A stretch of 35,736 nucleotides of DNA. Origin: Acidobacteriaceae bacterium (lineage in GTDB: Bacteria > Acidobacteriota > Terriglobia > Terriglobales > Acidobacteriaceae). Position numbers and translations under genes: made by a program. The notes below the pieces were generated by a model. The model saw only the letters and a program-made list of their open reading frames with translations. It was not told the origin of the DNA and did no database searches. Below are positions 1-6,061 of this stretch, one piece after another. Each line of letters opens with the position of its first letter. Positions within the stretch are counted from its first letter, which is position 1. The DNA is taken from positions 14,870-50,605 of the forward strand of contig PLIO01000105.1 in NCBI GenBank assembly GCA_003140075.1. Direction: 5' to 3'.

Positions 1-225
1 GACGAACTAATTCGCGTGCAGGGCAGCGGGCAAACCGCGCTGCAGATGGGCCACATCCCGGTCGAAAATATTTTAGACAAGTTGGCGGGAGTGCGCCGTC
101 CGCGTAAAATATTTCTACACATCAACAACACCAATCCCATGCTGAACGAGGCGAGCCTTCAATATCGCCAGGTGCGGGAGGCGGGCTGGGAAATCGCGGA
201 GGATGGATGGCAGTTCAACCTGTAG
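1..225 (+). CDS. pqqB: PqqB, C-terminal fragment (5' end outside window)
   Basis: This is the last 74 codons of a metallo-beta-lactamase-fold protein of PQQ biosynthesis; the frame is open from base 1, so the true start lies upstream of the window. The visible part reads DELIRVQGSG...MGHIPV, then KIFLHINNTNPML and a tail ending GWEIAEDGWQFNL, which fits the conserved end of PqqB. In the family PqqB is linked to a hydroxylation step on the PqqA-derived Tyr-Glu intermediate. The metal-binding HxHxDH motif is outside the window and cannot be checked. The stop overlaps the start of pqqC by 19 bases, consistent with one transcript and coupled translation. The identification depends mostly on the following pqqC and pqqD genes. 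Confidence 0.88.
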   Translation, partial: DELIRVQGSGQTALQMGHIPVENILDKLAGVRRPRKIFLHINNTNPMLNEASLQYRQVREAGWEIAEDGWQFNL

Positions 226-977
226 ACGCCCACACCACATCGCAAGCCGCCCGCTTGCTTTCTCTCGACGAGTTACGCGCGCAACTGCAGGCCACGGGCG
301 AAGAGCGTTACCATCACAAGCATCCTTTTCATCTTTTGATGCACGAAGGCAAGCTCACCCGCGGACAACTGCAGGCCTGGGCGTTGAATCGCTACTACTA
401 TCAAAGCATCATCCCCATCAAAGACTCGATCATTCTTTCACGCGGTCCGGACCCGGTATTCCGCCGTGCGTGGCGCAAGCGCGTGATCGATCACGATGGC
501 GACGCCACCAGCGAAGGCGGCATCAAACGCTGGGTAAAGCTGGCGGAAGCCACGGGGCTCGATGGGGCGCAGGTTCGCGCCGGCAAAGGCATTCTTCCCG
601 CAACTCGCTTCGCCGTGAACGAATATCTGAACATCGTTCGCACCCGGTCATTGCTTGAAGCGGTCGCTTCCTCGCTGACGGAATTGTTCTCGACCAAGCT
701 GATCACCTTGCGCGTGGAAAAATTGCGGCAATACTATCCCTGGCTCTCGGGAGGTCTGGATTATTTCGAGGCGAGACTTTATCAGGCGCCGGAGGATTCG
801 CAATTCGCGGTGAACTATGTTTACGACAATGCGAAGACGCGCGCCGAGCAGGAGTTGGCGATTCAGGCCCTGCGCGACAAGTGCGACATTTTATGGGCGC
901 AGCTCGATGCACTCTACTTCGCCTACGTCCAGCCGGGATGGCCGCCTCCCGGCGCGTTCCGCATCGAGGCCAGCTAG
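207..977 (+). CDS. pqqC: Pyrroloquinoline-quinone synthase PqqC
   Basis: PqqC catalyses the last, cofactor-free oxidation and ring closure that gives PQQ. The 256-residue product is close to the usual length (about 240-250). It has the all-helical heme-oxygenase-like fold signature: an HPFHLLMHEGKLT segment near residue 40, NRYYYQSIIPIKDS near residue 60-75, and RKRVIDHDGD near residue 95, which carries the conserved active-site His region. The ATG at 207 is preceded by GGAGG at 198-202; another ATG at 203 is in a different frame. The gene overlaps pqqB by 19 bases. A 135-base gap holding a dispersed repeat separates it from pqqD, so the operon is not as tight downstream. Confidence 0.95.
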   Translation: MAVQPVDAHTTSQAARLLSLDELRAQLQATGEERYHHKHPFHLLMHEGKLTRGQLQAWALNRYYYQSIIPIKDSIILSRGPDPVFRRAWRKRVIDHDGDATSEGGIKRWVKLAEATGLDGAQVRAGKGILPATRFAVNEYLNIVRTRSLLEAVASSLTELFSTKLITLRVEKLRQYYPWLSGGLDYFEARLYQAPEDSQFAVNYVYDNAKTRAEQELAIQALRDKCDILWAQLDALYFAYVQPGWPPPGAFRIEAS

Positions 978-999
978 CATGAGTGAAATCCAAAACTTT

Positions 1000-1047
1000 G
1001 TCATTCCGACCGAAGCGGAGCGAAGCGAGCGAAGTGGAGGAATCTGC
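1000..1047. repeat. Dispersed intergenic repeat of the CATTCCGA...GGAATCTGC type
   Basis: The pqqC-pqqD gap contains GTCATTCCGACCGAAG followed by reiterated CGAAGCG/GAAGTGG units and then GGAATCTGC. Sequences of the form TCATTCCGA-(GAAGCG)n-GGAATCTGC are a recurrent intergenic element in genomes of Acidobacteriota and other environmental bacteria (from memory, not searched). Only one copy is seen in this window. It begins 23 bases after the pqqC stop and carries no credible ORF. Confidence 0.55.
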
Positions 1048-1112
1048 TTTCGCTTGCGGCTCCAGCGCAGCTTGCATTTTCTTATGCTTCAGGCCTCGGA
1101 GTCATTGCACTA

Positions 1113-1400
1113 ATGCCCCCTCCCGAAAACACCAGCCAGCCCCGCCTGGCCACCGGTTGCCGCTGGGGAGCAGAGAGTAAAGCTGGCGCCGAAGAGCGCG
1201 TGGTGCTCTTCCCCGAAGGCGCAATCAAGCTGCAAGGCACCGGACGGCAAGTGCTCGAGCGCTGCGACGGCGAGCGCACCTTCGCCCAGATCATCGCAGA
1301 ATTGCAAGCTCAGTTCGGCGACGCCGATCCCGCCAAGATTCGCGCCGATATCAGCCAGTTTCTGGAGCAATTGCGCCACAAACGGATTGTCGACTACTGA
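1113..1400 (+). CDS. pqqD: PQQ biosynthesis peptide chaperone PqqD
   Basis: PqqD is a small RiPP recognition element protein. It binds the precursor peptide PqqA and presents it to the radical SAM enzyme PqqE. The 95-residue product has the family pattern: PRLATGCRW near residue 10, VVLFPEGAIKLQGTG, then LERCDGERTFAQII and a C-terminal helical half ending RHKRIVDY. The length matches the family (about 90). No strong Shine-Dalgarno is visible before the ATG. Its usual partner pqqE does not follow directly: it starts about 2.5 kb downstream, after a methyltransferase-like gene and oppositely oriented genes. No pqqA is visible in the window; it may lie upstream of pqqB. Confidence 0.93.
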   Translation: MPPPENTSQPRLATGCRWGAESKAGAEERVVLFPEGAIKLQGTGRQVLERCDGERTFAQIIAELQAQFGDADPAKIRADISQFLEQLRHKRIVDY

Positions 1401-1462
1401 ATCGGAACGAGCCAGCTCATCGGCTTCGGCTTGATCTTGGTAAGGAAGGAACGAGGTGCGAG

Positions 1463-2155
1463 ATGAGAGCGACTGATTTTGAGTATCGACATCAAACCTT
1501 GCTTCGCATGCTGGTTGTAGGCCTGGCGCTTCTGACCTACGTAATCGAGCCCGACGATATTGTGTGGGCAGCGGTAAGAAATCACACGACCTATCGAGCG
1601 CTCCTGGAACGGCTGGTTTTTGGAACCGGAGCTTTCCTGATCGTGAGCTCAGCTCTATTCCAGACGTGGGCCAGCGCATACGCCGGGCTTGACGCGGCAA
1701 GCGAGTCACAAGTGCTGGCCTGCGATGGTCCGTACCGATATGTCCAACACCCGCTCTATCTCGGACGAATCTTCTTTGCGCTCGGGATTGGGCTCCTTGC
1801 ACCGGCTTTGGGAACCGTCATTCTCTTGACGGGCGAGATCGTTCTCATCCTCAGGCTGCTCGGTCGCGATTACGTGGGATCTACCGCGGGGGTGTTACGC
1901 CCATATCGGGAGCAGGTGCCCCGCTTTTTGCCGTCGCTTCGTCCGCGTTTTCCGGCTCGCGGGTTTGCAGGCCACTGGAGAGAGGCGTTGCGCAAGGAAG
2001 CTTCCAAGTGGGGGCTTGCCGTGACCATGATTGTTTTTACACTGACTCTCCAGGATAGAATTGCGGAAATTCTCGCAAGTGTCAGTGTTTTGATTTGGTT
2101 CGTGCTGAATATGCCCGATTTCATGCGTTCAAGAGGGAGCAAAAAACAACCCTGA
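1463..2155 (+). CDS. Isoprenylcysteine carboxyl methyltransferase-like membrane protein
   Basis: A 230-residue integral membrane protein of the ICMT/PEMT-like methyltransferase family. Hydrophobic segments lie at roughly residues 13-28, 52-68, 98-135 and 188-215. The family hallmark GPYRYVQHPLYLG is at residues 89-101, followed by a hydrophobic stretch and an LRPYREQVPRFLP segment, which corresponds to the SAM-binding end of the family. Bacterial members are mostly uncharacterised and may methylate lipids or small molecules; the substrate cannot be named. An ACGAGG stretch precedes the ATG. It lies between pqqD and pqqE on the same strand, 62 bases after pqqD, so it could be co-transcribed with the PQQ genes, but no functional link is known. 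Confidence 0.82.
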   Translation: MRATDFEYRHQTLLRMLVVGLALLTYVIEPDDIVWAAVRNHTTYRALLERLVFGTGAFLIVSSALFQTWASAYAGLDAASESQVLACDGPYRYVQHPLYLGRIFFALGIGLLAPALGTVILLTGEIVLILRLLGRDYVGSTAGVLRPYREQVPRFLPSLRPRFPARGFAGHWREALRKEASKWGLAVTMIVFTLTLQDRIAEILASVSVLIWFVLNMPDFMRSRGSKKQP

Positions 2156-2173
2156 GGGGGAACCATCCCCTTT
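2155..2173 (+). terminator. Possible short hairpin terminator
   Basis: AGGGG and CCCCT arms around a short loop lie at the stop codon of the methyltransferase gene and are followed by only three T. It sits between convergent genes, where a terminator is expected. The stem is short and the T-tract poor, so the call is weak. Confidence 0.35.
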
Positions 2174-2242
2174 GCGCCTACCTCCGCCGCAAAGTTCACT
2201 CAGGTAAGTTGGCGCTGCCCCGTGCCTGTGTCTCCGCCTGCA

Positions 2243-2573
2243 TCAGGACTTATACGGAATCTGCACATCAACATAGCTGCCGGGCCTAGCCGCATTTATC
2301 GCCGCCGCAATTTTCGCGACGTGCAATCGAACTAGCGGCCATCGCGGAGTGCTCAGCACCACAATCGCTATTCTGCGGCCAGCAAGATTTTGCTGGTATC
2401 GGATGTTCTTGTCCGCGGTAAGAAAAACCCTCGAACCCAGCACGCTCCGCTTCGGCCAGCAAGTCGCCGTTGGAAAGCCTGTCCCATCCTCGATCCCTTG
2501 CTTTGACGACAGTGTGATCGATCAGATACGGAACCAGTGGGGCCGGTACGCCATGGTCAAAAAGAACGAGCAT
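2243..2573 (-). pseudogene. DUF5615 PIN-like toxin, frameshifted
   Basis: Two overlapping reading frames together give one PIN-like (DUF5615, VapC45-type) toxin of about 109 residues. The first half (MLVLFDHGVPAPL...LLAEAERAGFE) runs from the ATG at 2573; the second half (VFLTADKNIRYQQN...DVQIPYKS) is in the next frame and ends at 2243. Removing one G from the GGG run at 2428-2430 (CCC on the plus strand) joins them exactly where the family has its conserved LTAD motif. The conserved early Asp (FDHGVP) and the TAD aspartate are both present, so only the frameshift breaks it. The start overlaps the end of the DUF433 antitoxin gene by 17 bases, the usual arrangement of this pair. It may be a real inactivation, an indel error or, less likely, programmed frameshifting. 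Confidence 0.8.
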
Positions 2574-2826
2574 CTCGGGAAGACACACTTACCGGTGGTG
2601 AGGGAATCGGCGCTGCAAGGCTGCGTGCGGCGAACTGCAAAACCTCGATCACCTGCTCTTTCGAGATATCAAACCATTCAGTAATCTCATCTACAGTCGC
2701 GCCAGCTTCAAGGTTCTCGAACACGGCAGACACGGGCATGCGCGTATCCCGAAACACCCACGCGCCGCTCAGCCTTCCCGGCACGCTTTCAACCGCAGGG
2801 CATTGCGACCAATCGAGAGTTGCCAT
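2557..2826 (-). CDS. DUF433 antitoxin (VapB45-like)
   Basis: An 89-residue protein of the DUF433 family, usually the antitoxin partner of DUF5615 PIN-like toxins. The central block reads GRLSGAWVFRDTRMPVSAVF then ENLEAGATVDEITEWF, the typical 'prior knowledge of R-T-P-V, then helix-turn-helix' pattern in which the second half (DEITEWFDISKEQVIEVLQF) forms the DNA-binding helices. The frame is open further upstream, but the ATG at 2826 is preceded by a strong AGGAGG, which decides the start. It overlaps the toxin gene that follows. By family analogy it should bind its own promoter and neutralise the toxin. Confidence 0.85.
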   Translation of the reverse strand: MATLDWSQCPAVESVPGRLSGAWVFRDTRMPVSAVFENLEAGATVDEITEWFDISKEQVIEVLQFAARSLAAPIPSPPVSVSSRDARSF

Positions 2827-2894
2827 GTTCGACCTCCTCTTAATCTTAAACCTCTTACCACGGTTTGACGACAGCGTCACGTAAGGAAAGAACC

Positions 2895-3212
2895 CTATGC
2901 CAGTTGCTCCCACCCCACATCAAGCGCGGCTCCCAACTTCTTCCATGTGCTCACAGAGCCGGTTTTTCGCTTGGTCTCAATCGCCGCGATCAGCGCCCGC
3001 GAAACCTTCGACTTCTTCGCAAGCCGCTCCTGGGTAAGTTTCCGGTACTCACGCCAAATGCGGAGCGCGGCCTCTCCCCTCAGCCCGCGCTCGGTGATCT
3101 CCAGCGGTATGAGCTCGTCCTCGCCATCTTCTAGGCGCGCCTTTGCGGCATCGTACGCCTTCACGTCGGCCAGCATTTCCGCGTCTTCCATTAGCTTCCG
3201 CAGATGTTTCAT
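2895..3212 (-). CDS. Xre-family helix-turn-helix regulator, probable orphan antitoxin
   Basis: A 105-residue protein with a charged N-terminal helical half (residues 1-45) and a Cro/C1-type helix-turn-helix in the second half (about residues 52-103: EYRKLTQERLAKKSKVSRAL, then ETKRKTGSVSTWKKLGAAL). This architecture is typical of HigA/MqsA-neighbouring Xre antitoxins paired with RelE/ParE-type toxins. No toxin ORF is visible upstream in the 97 bases to the next gene, nor directly downstream, where the DUF433 gene starts 68 bases later on the same strand. It may be an orphan antitoxin or a third component regulating the DUF433/DUF5615 pair. No strong ribosome binding site is seen before the ATG. 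Confidence 0.8.
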   Translation of the reverse strand: MKHLRKLMEDAEMLADVKAYDAAKARLEDGEDELIPLEITERGLRGEAALRIWREYRKLTQERLAKKSKVSRALIAAIETKRKTGSVSTWKKLGAALDVGWEQLA

Positions 3213-3309
3213 TCGATTTTTGCAGCGGGGCTTCGTTCGTGCCTATAATCTATCACTGCGTCACGTGACCAGGTTCCCGGAAGACGACACGCAGCCAGAG
3301 GCAAATCCA

Positions 3310-3465
3310 ATGAAGCGCATACTAAGAATTACCGTCCTGACATTGGGCTTAGTGGGCACTTACGTGGGGGTGGCTGCCGTGCCGCAGGTTCCCGCACAGG
3401 ACAAAGACTCGATTCCAATTTGTCCCCTGCCACAACCCGTAGGAAACTGCAGGCCATCAATATAA
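3310..3465 (+). CDS. Small putative secreted peptide (51 aa)
   Basis: A 51-residue ORF starting MKRILRITVLTLGLVG, with a basic N-terminus and a hydrophobic core to about residue 24 (GVAAVPQVPA), i.e. a plausible signal peptide. The mature part would be about 20-25 residues with two cysteines in an ICPLPQPVGNCR context. AGAGG lies about 9 bases before the ATG. Small exported peptides ending in a Cys-Pro-rich tail occur in Acidobacteriota, but I cannot name a family. It is divergent from the Xre gene and upstream of pqqE. It does not resemble PqqA, which needs an E-x3-Y core, absent here. Confidence 0.5.
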   Translation: MKRILRITVLTLGLVGTYVGVAAVPQVPAQDKDSIPICPLPQPVGNCRPSI

Positions 3466-3889
3466 CGTGTAAAGAACTTTATAGACCGCGCGTCCCTTGC
3501 ACTTCTTCCTAGGGCGGTGCGTTGGGCTGTCTGCCCGAGAATCCACAAGCTCCTTGTGACATCTGACCTTGCCTTCCACTCAAAATCAAGCCATGATGGT
3601 CAAGGCGAAGCAGTTTAGTTAGCCCGGAGGGCAGTGAGCGCAAGTCCTTTGTTGTCTAGATTTTGCATATAAACCATTTGCAGTCTATTATTTGCACAGA
3701 TTTCGCGCGGGGCAAATGCGCCCTACCCGCATGTTTTGTTGCAGATGCGAAAATATTGTAGGAGGGGGGGCCCCTCCCGACAAACAGCACTTTCGAGCCT
3801 AGAATCCGAACTGTGCAGAGGGCTGAGGCCGCGTCGCTGACGAAATTATTTCAGGCAGAAATCCACAGGATGACTCCACTGCAGCACCG
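3466..3889. other. Intergenic stretch before pqqE
   Basis: These 424 bases contain no convincing gene. They are more AT-rich than the flanks around 3655-3720. An inverted repeat with 7-bp arms (GGAGGGG/CCCCTCC) lies at 3761-3777 around three G; no T-tract follows. A TGTGACATCTGACCTTG motif at 3555-3571 recurs with one mismatch at 30593-30609. The promoter for pqqE presumably lies here, but no consensus is clear. Confidence 0.5.
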
Positions 3890-5023
3890 ATGATTCCCAA
3901 CCCGCTCGCCCTCATCGCCGAGATCACGCATCGCTGCCCGCTGCACTGCGTCTACTGTTCCAATCCCCTGGAGCTGGCCGCGGTAAGCTCCGAGCTTTCC
4001 ACCGCAGAGTGGATCGACGTTCTCCAGCAGTCCGCCAAGTTGGGAATGCTTCACGCGCACTTCACGGGCGGCGAACCTCTGGCGCGTCCGGACCTGACCG
4101 AACTCATCGCCGGAGCGCGCGCTGCGGGGCTCTATACCAACCTCATCACTTCCGGCCTCGGACTTGCCGAAACGCGATTGCAGGCGCTGGTCGAGGCCGG
4201 ACTCGATCACATCCAGGTAAGCTTTCAGGATTCGCGCGAGGACTCGGCCAACTGGATTGCAGGAGCCAAAGCGCACGCCCACAAAATCGAATTGTCGCGC
4301 CTCATCCGCCGTCACAAAATCGCGTTCACCGTGAATCTTGTGATTCACCGGCAGAACATCGATCACCTCGACGAGATGATCGCTTTCATCGAACAGCTTG
4401 CGCCTGAGCGTATGGAGATCGCGCACACCCAGTATTACGGCTGGGCATTAAAGAATCGAGCCGCACTGCTGCCCACGCGGTCCCAGCTCGATAAAGCAGT
4501 CGAGGCCGTAGCCGCTGCGGAACAACGTCTCTCAGGACGCATTCGTGTCGATTTTGTAGTCCCCGACTACTACGCACAATATCCGAAGTCTTGCATGGGG
4601 GGCTGGGGCCGTAGATTGATGCTCATCAATCCTGCGGGCAAGGTTCTTCCCTGCCACGCGGCGGAAGTCATTCCCGGTCTCGAGTTCGAGAACGTTCGGG
4701 AGCAAACGCTGGAGTCGATTTGGCGGGAGTCTTCGTCGTTCCAGCGTTTTCGCGGCGAAGAGTGGATGCCGGAACCATGCCGCAGTTGCGACCGGCGCAA
4801 GGAAGATTTTGGTGGATGCCGCTGTCAGGCTCTCCTTCTCGCCGGCGACGCCACCGCTACCGATCCCGCCTGCTCGCTCGCGCCCGCGCATCACATCGTG
4901 GAAGCGGCGTTGGCCGAGGTGAACTCCGGCGCTGCGGTTGCGCAGCCCGTTGCCGCTGCCTCATTCGTGCAGTTGCAGCATCGGGCCGCAACTCTCTGGA
5001 GCTACCGCACGAATCCCGAGTAG
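3890..5023 (+). CDS. pqqE: PqqA peptide cyclase PqqE (radical SAM)
   Basis: PqqE is a radical SAM/SPASM enzyme that forms the Glu-Tyr carbon-carbon crosslink in the precursor peptide PqqA, the first step of PQQ synthesis. The 377-residue product starts with the typical PLALIAEITHRC; the radical SAM motif CPLHCVYC puts C16, C20 and C23 in CxxxCxxC spacing, and FTGGEPL follows near residue 58. The C-terminal SPASM part has the expected cysteines: KSCMGGWG, VLPCHAAE, and EPCRSCDRRKEDFGGCRCQA. Only a weak AGG-type site precedes the ATG. The position, 2.5 kb after pqqD with unrelated genes between, is unusual for a cluster that is normally contiguous. Confidence 0.95.
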   Translation: MIPNPLALIAEITHRCPLHCVYCSNPLELAAVSSELSTAEWIDVLQQSAKLGMLHAHFTGGEPLARPDLTELIAGARAAGLYTNLITSGLGLAETRLQALVEAGLDHIQVSFQDSREDSANWIAGAKAHAHKIELSRLIRRHKIAFTVNLVIHRQNIDHLDEMIAFIEQLAPERMEIAHTQYYGWALKNRAALLPTRSQLDKAVEAVAAAEQRLSGRIRVDFVVPDYYAQYPKSCMGGWGRRLMLINPAGKVLPCHAAEVIPGLEFENVREQTLESIWRESSSFQRFRGEEWMPEPCRSCDRRKEDFGGCRCQALLLAGDATATDPACSLAPAHHIVEAALAEVNSGAAVAQPVAAASFVQLQHRAATLWSYRTNPE

Positions 5024-5034
5024 CCGGGCCGCCC

Positions 5035-5853
5035 CTACCAGCGAACGCCGATCGTGATAGGCCGCACGTCGGTTGTGACGTTGGAATTTTTCCCGTGCAT
5101 CAGGCGTGCCTCTAAGTAGAGTTCAACGCCGCTCGGCAGCGTGCGCGTGATGCCTGCCCCAAAGTTGTAACCGAATGAGTTCTGATTGGAGTCGACGAAA
5201 TTGCCGCTGACTGGGAGGCTGACACCGCCCGTGCATGAGCCCCACCATGTCCAGAACCCGTTGCACCCTGAACCGGGAGGGAAAGTATCTCCGCTAAGGC
5301 TTCCGGTGCGGTGGTAGAAGCCGCCCCCGAGGAGAAAGTATCCATGGTAAAGCTTGCTCGCCGGAATGTTGATGATGGGGTCAAGCGTGACGGCGTAGAG
5401 ATTGTTGTTATCTCCCGTGGCCTGTGCCAGTTGCAACGTGGAGTCGCGCAGGGGCAGGTTGGCAAAGATGAAATCCGCGCGCAGACCCAAATACTTATTA
5501 GCGTTACGGGCCACGCCGACCGTGCCTACTCCGCCCCCCCCTCTCACGTAGGTCTCAGTCGTGCCGCTATCTAAATTGGCTCCGGCGCCTATGTCGAAGG
5601 TCCAGTTCTTATAGTCCTTGGGCTTCGCTTTTCGCCGCGGAAGTGGTTCCTCGGAGGGTTCCTGCTCAGTAGCCGGCGGTTGCGCTGCAGGTTGTTGGGC
5701 GGGAGGCTGCTGCGGCGAGGGTTGCTGTGCGGCAGGAGTGGGCGCCGCGGCGGGTTGCGCGGGGGGTGCAGCCTGGCCGAACCCTTTCGCTCCCAACAAA
5801 ATGGTCAGAATCAGCAGCGGCAGCGCACTCGCAGTGGCGAACTTTCCAATCAT
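5035..5853 (-). CDS. Outer-membrane beta-barrel protein with Pro/Ala/Gln-rich linker
   Basis: A 272-residue predicted exported protein. Residues 1-25 (MIGKFATASALPLLILTILL...) form a signal peptide. About residues 26-75 are an Ala/Pro/Gln-rich low-complexity linker, followed by a basic PRRKAKPKDYKNW segment. From there the sequence alternates polar/hydrophobic strands rich in Gly and aromatic residues and ends GVRW, a typical barrel C-terminus with a terminal aromatic. The frame is open to an ATG at 5868, but GGAGGAGA lies just before the ATG at 5853, which decides the start. A TATAAT hexamer on the minus strand at 5988-5993 could be a -10 box, without a good -35. Function unknown; specific family not recognised. 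Confidence 0.78.
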   Translation of the reverse strand: MIGKFATASALPLLILTILLGAKGFGQAAPPAQPAAAPTPAAQQPSPQQPPAQQPAAQPPATEQEPSEEPLPRRKAKPKDYKNWTFDIGAGANLDSGTTETYVRGGGGVGTVGVARNANKYLGLRADFIFANLPLRDSTLQLAQATGDNNNLYAVTLDPIINIPASKLYHGYFLLGGGFYHRTGSLSGDTFPPGSGCNGFWTWWGSCTGGVSLPVSGNFVDSNQNSFGYNFGAGITRTLPSGVELYLEARLMHGKNSNVTTDVRPITIGVRW

Positions 5854-6061
5854 CCATTCTCCTCCCATAACCGGGCGTGGTGGCGGACCGTAGCGCTCGG
5901 CATGGAAAGGCGAGAGGCGCCGTCAACAAAGGTTCCGCTTGTGATTCCTCGCAGGAAGGCGGTTTGCCTTGGTTGCGGCGGGATCGCATTATATTACCAA
6001 CTTTGATGCTGATTCTGCCCGACATGCCGCCCGCAGGGCTAACGCGGCAGCACTACGCGCA

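Noticed and set aside
1110..1802. 230-codon open frame on the minus strand across pqqD and the methyltransferase
   Set aside because: It is a shadow of two well-supported plus-strand genes.
3310..3465. Small ORF as PQQ precursor PqqA
   Set aside because: PqqA needs a Glu-x3-Tyr pair and has no signal peptide; neither condition is met.
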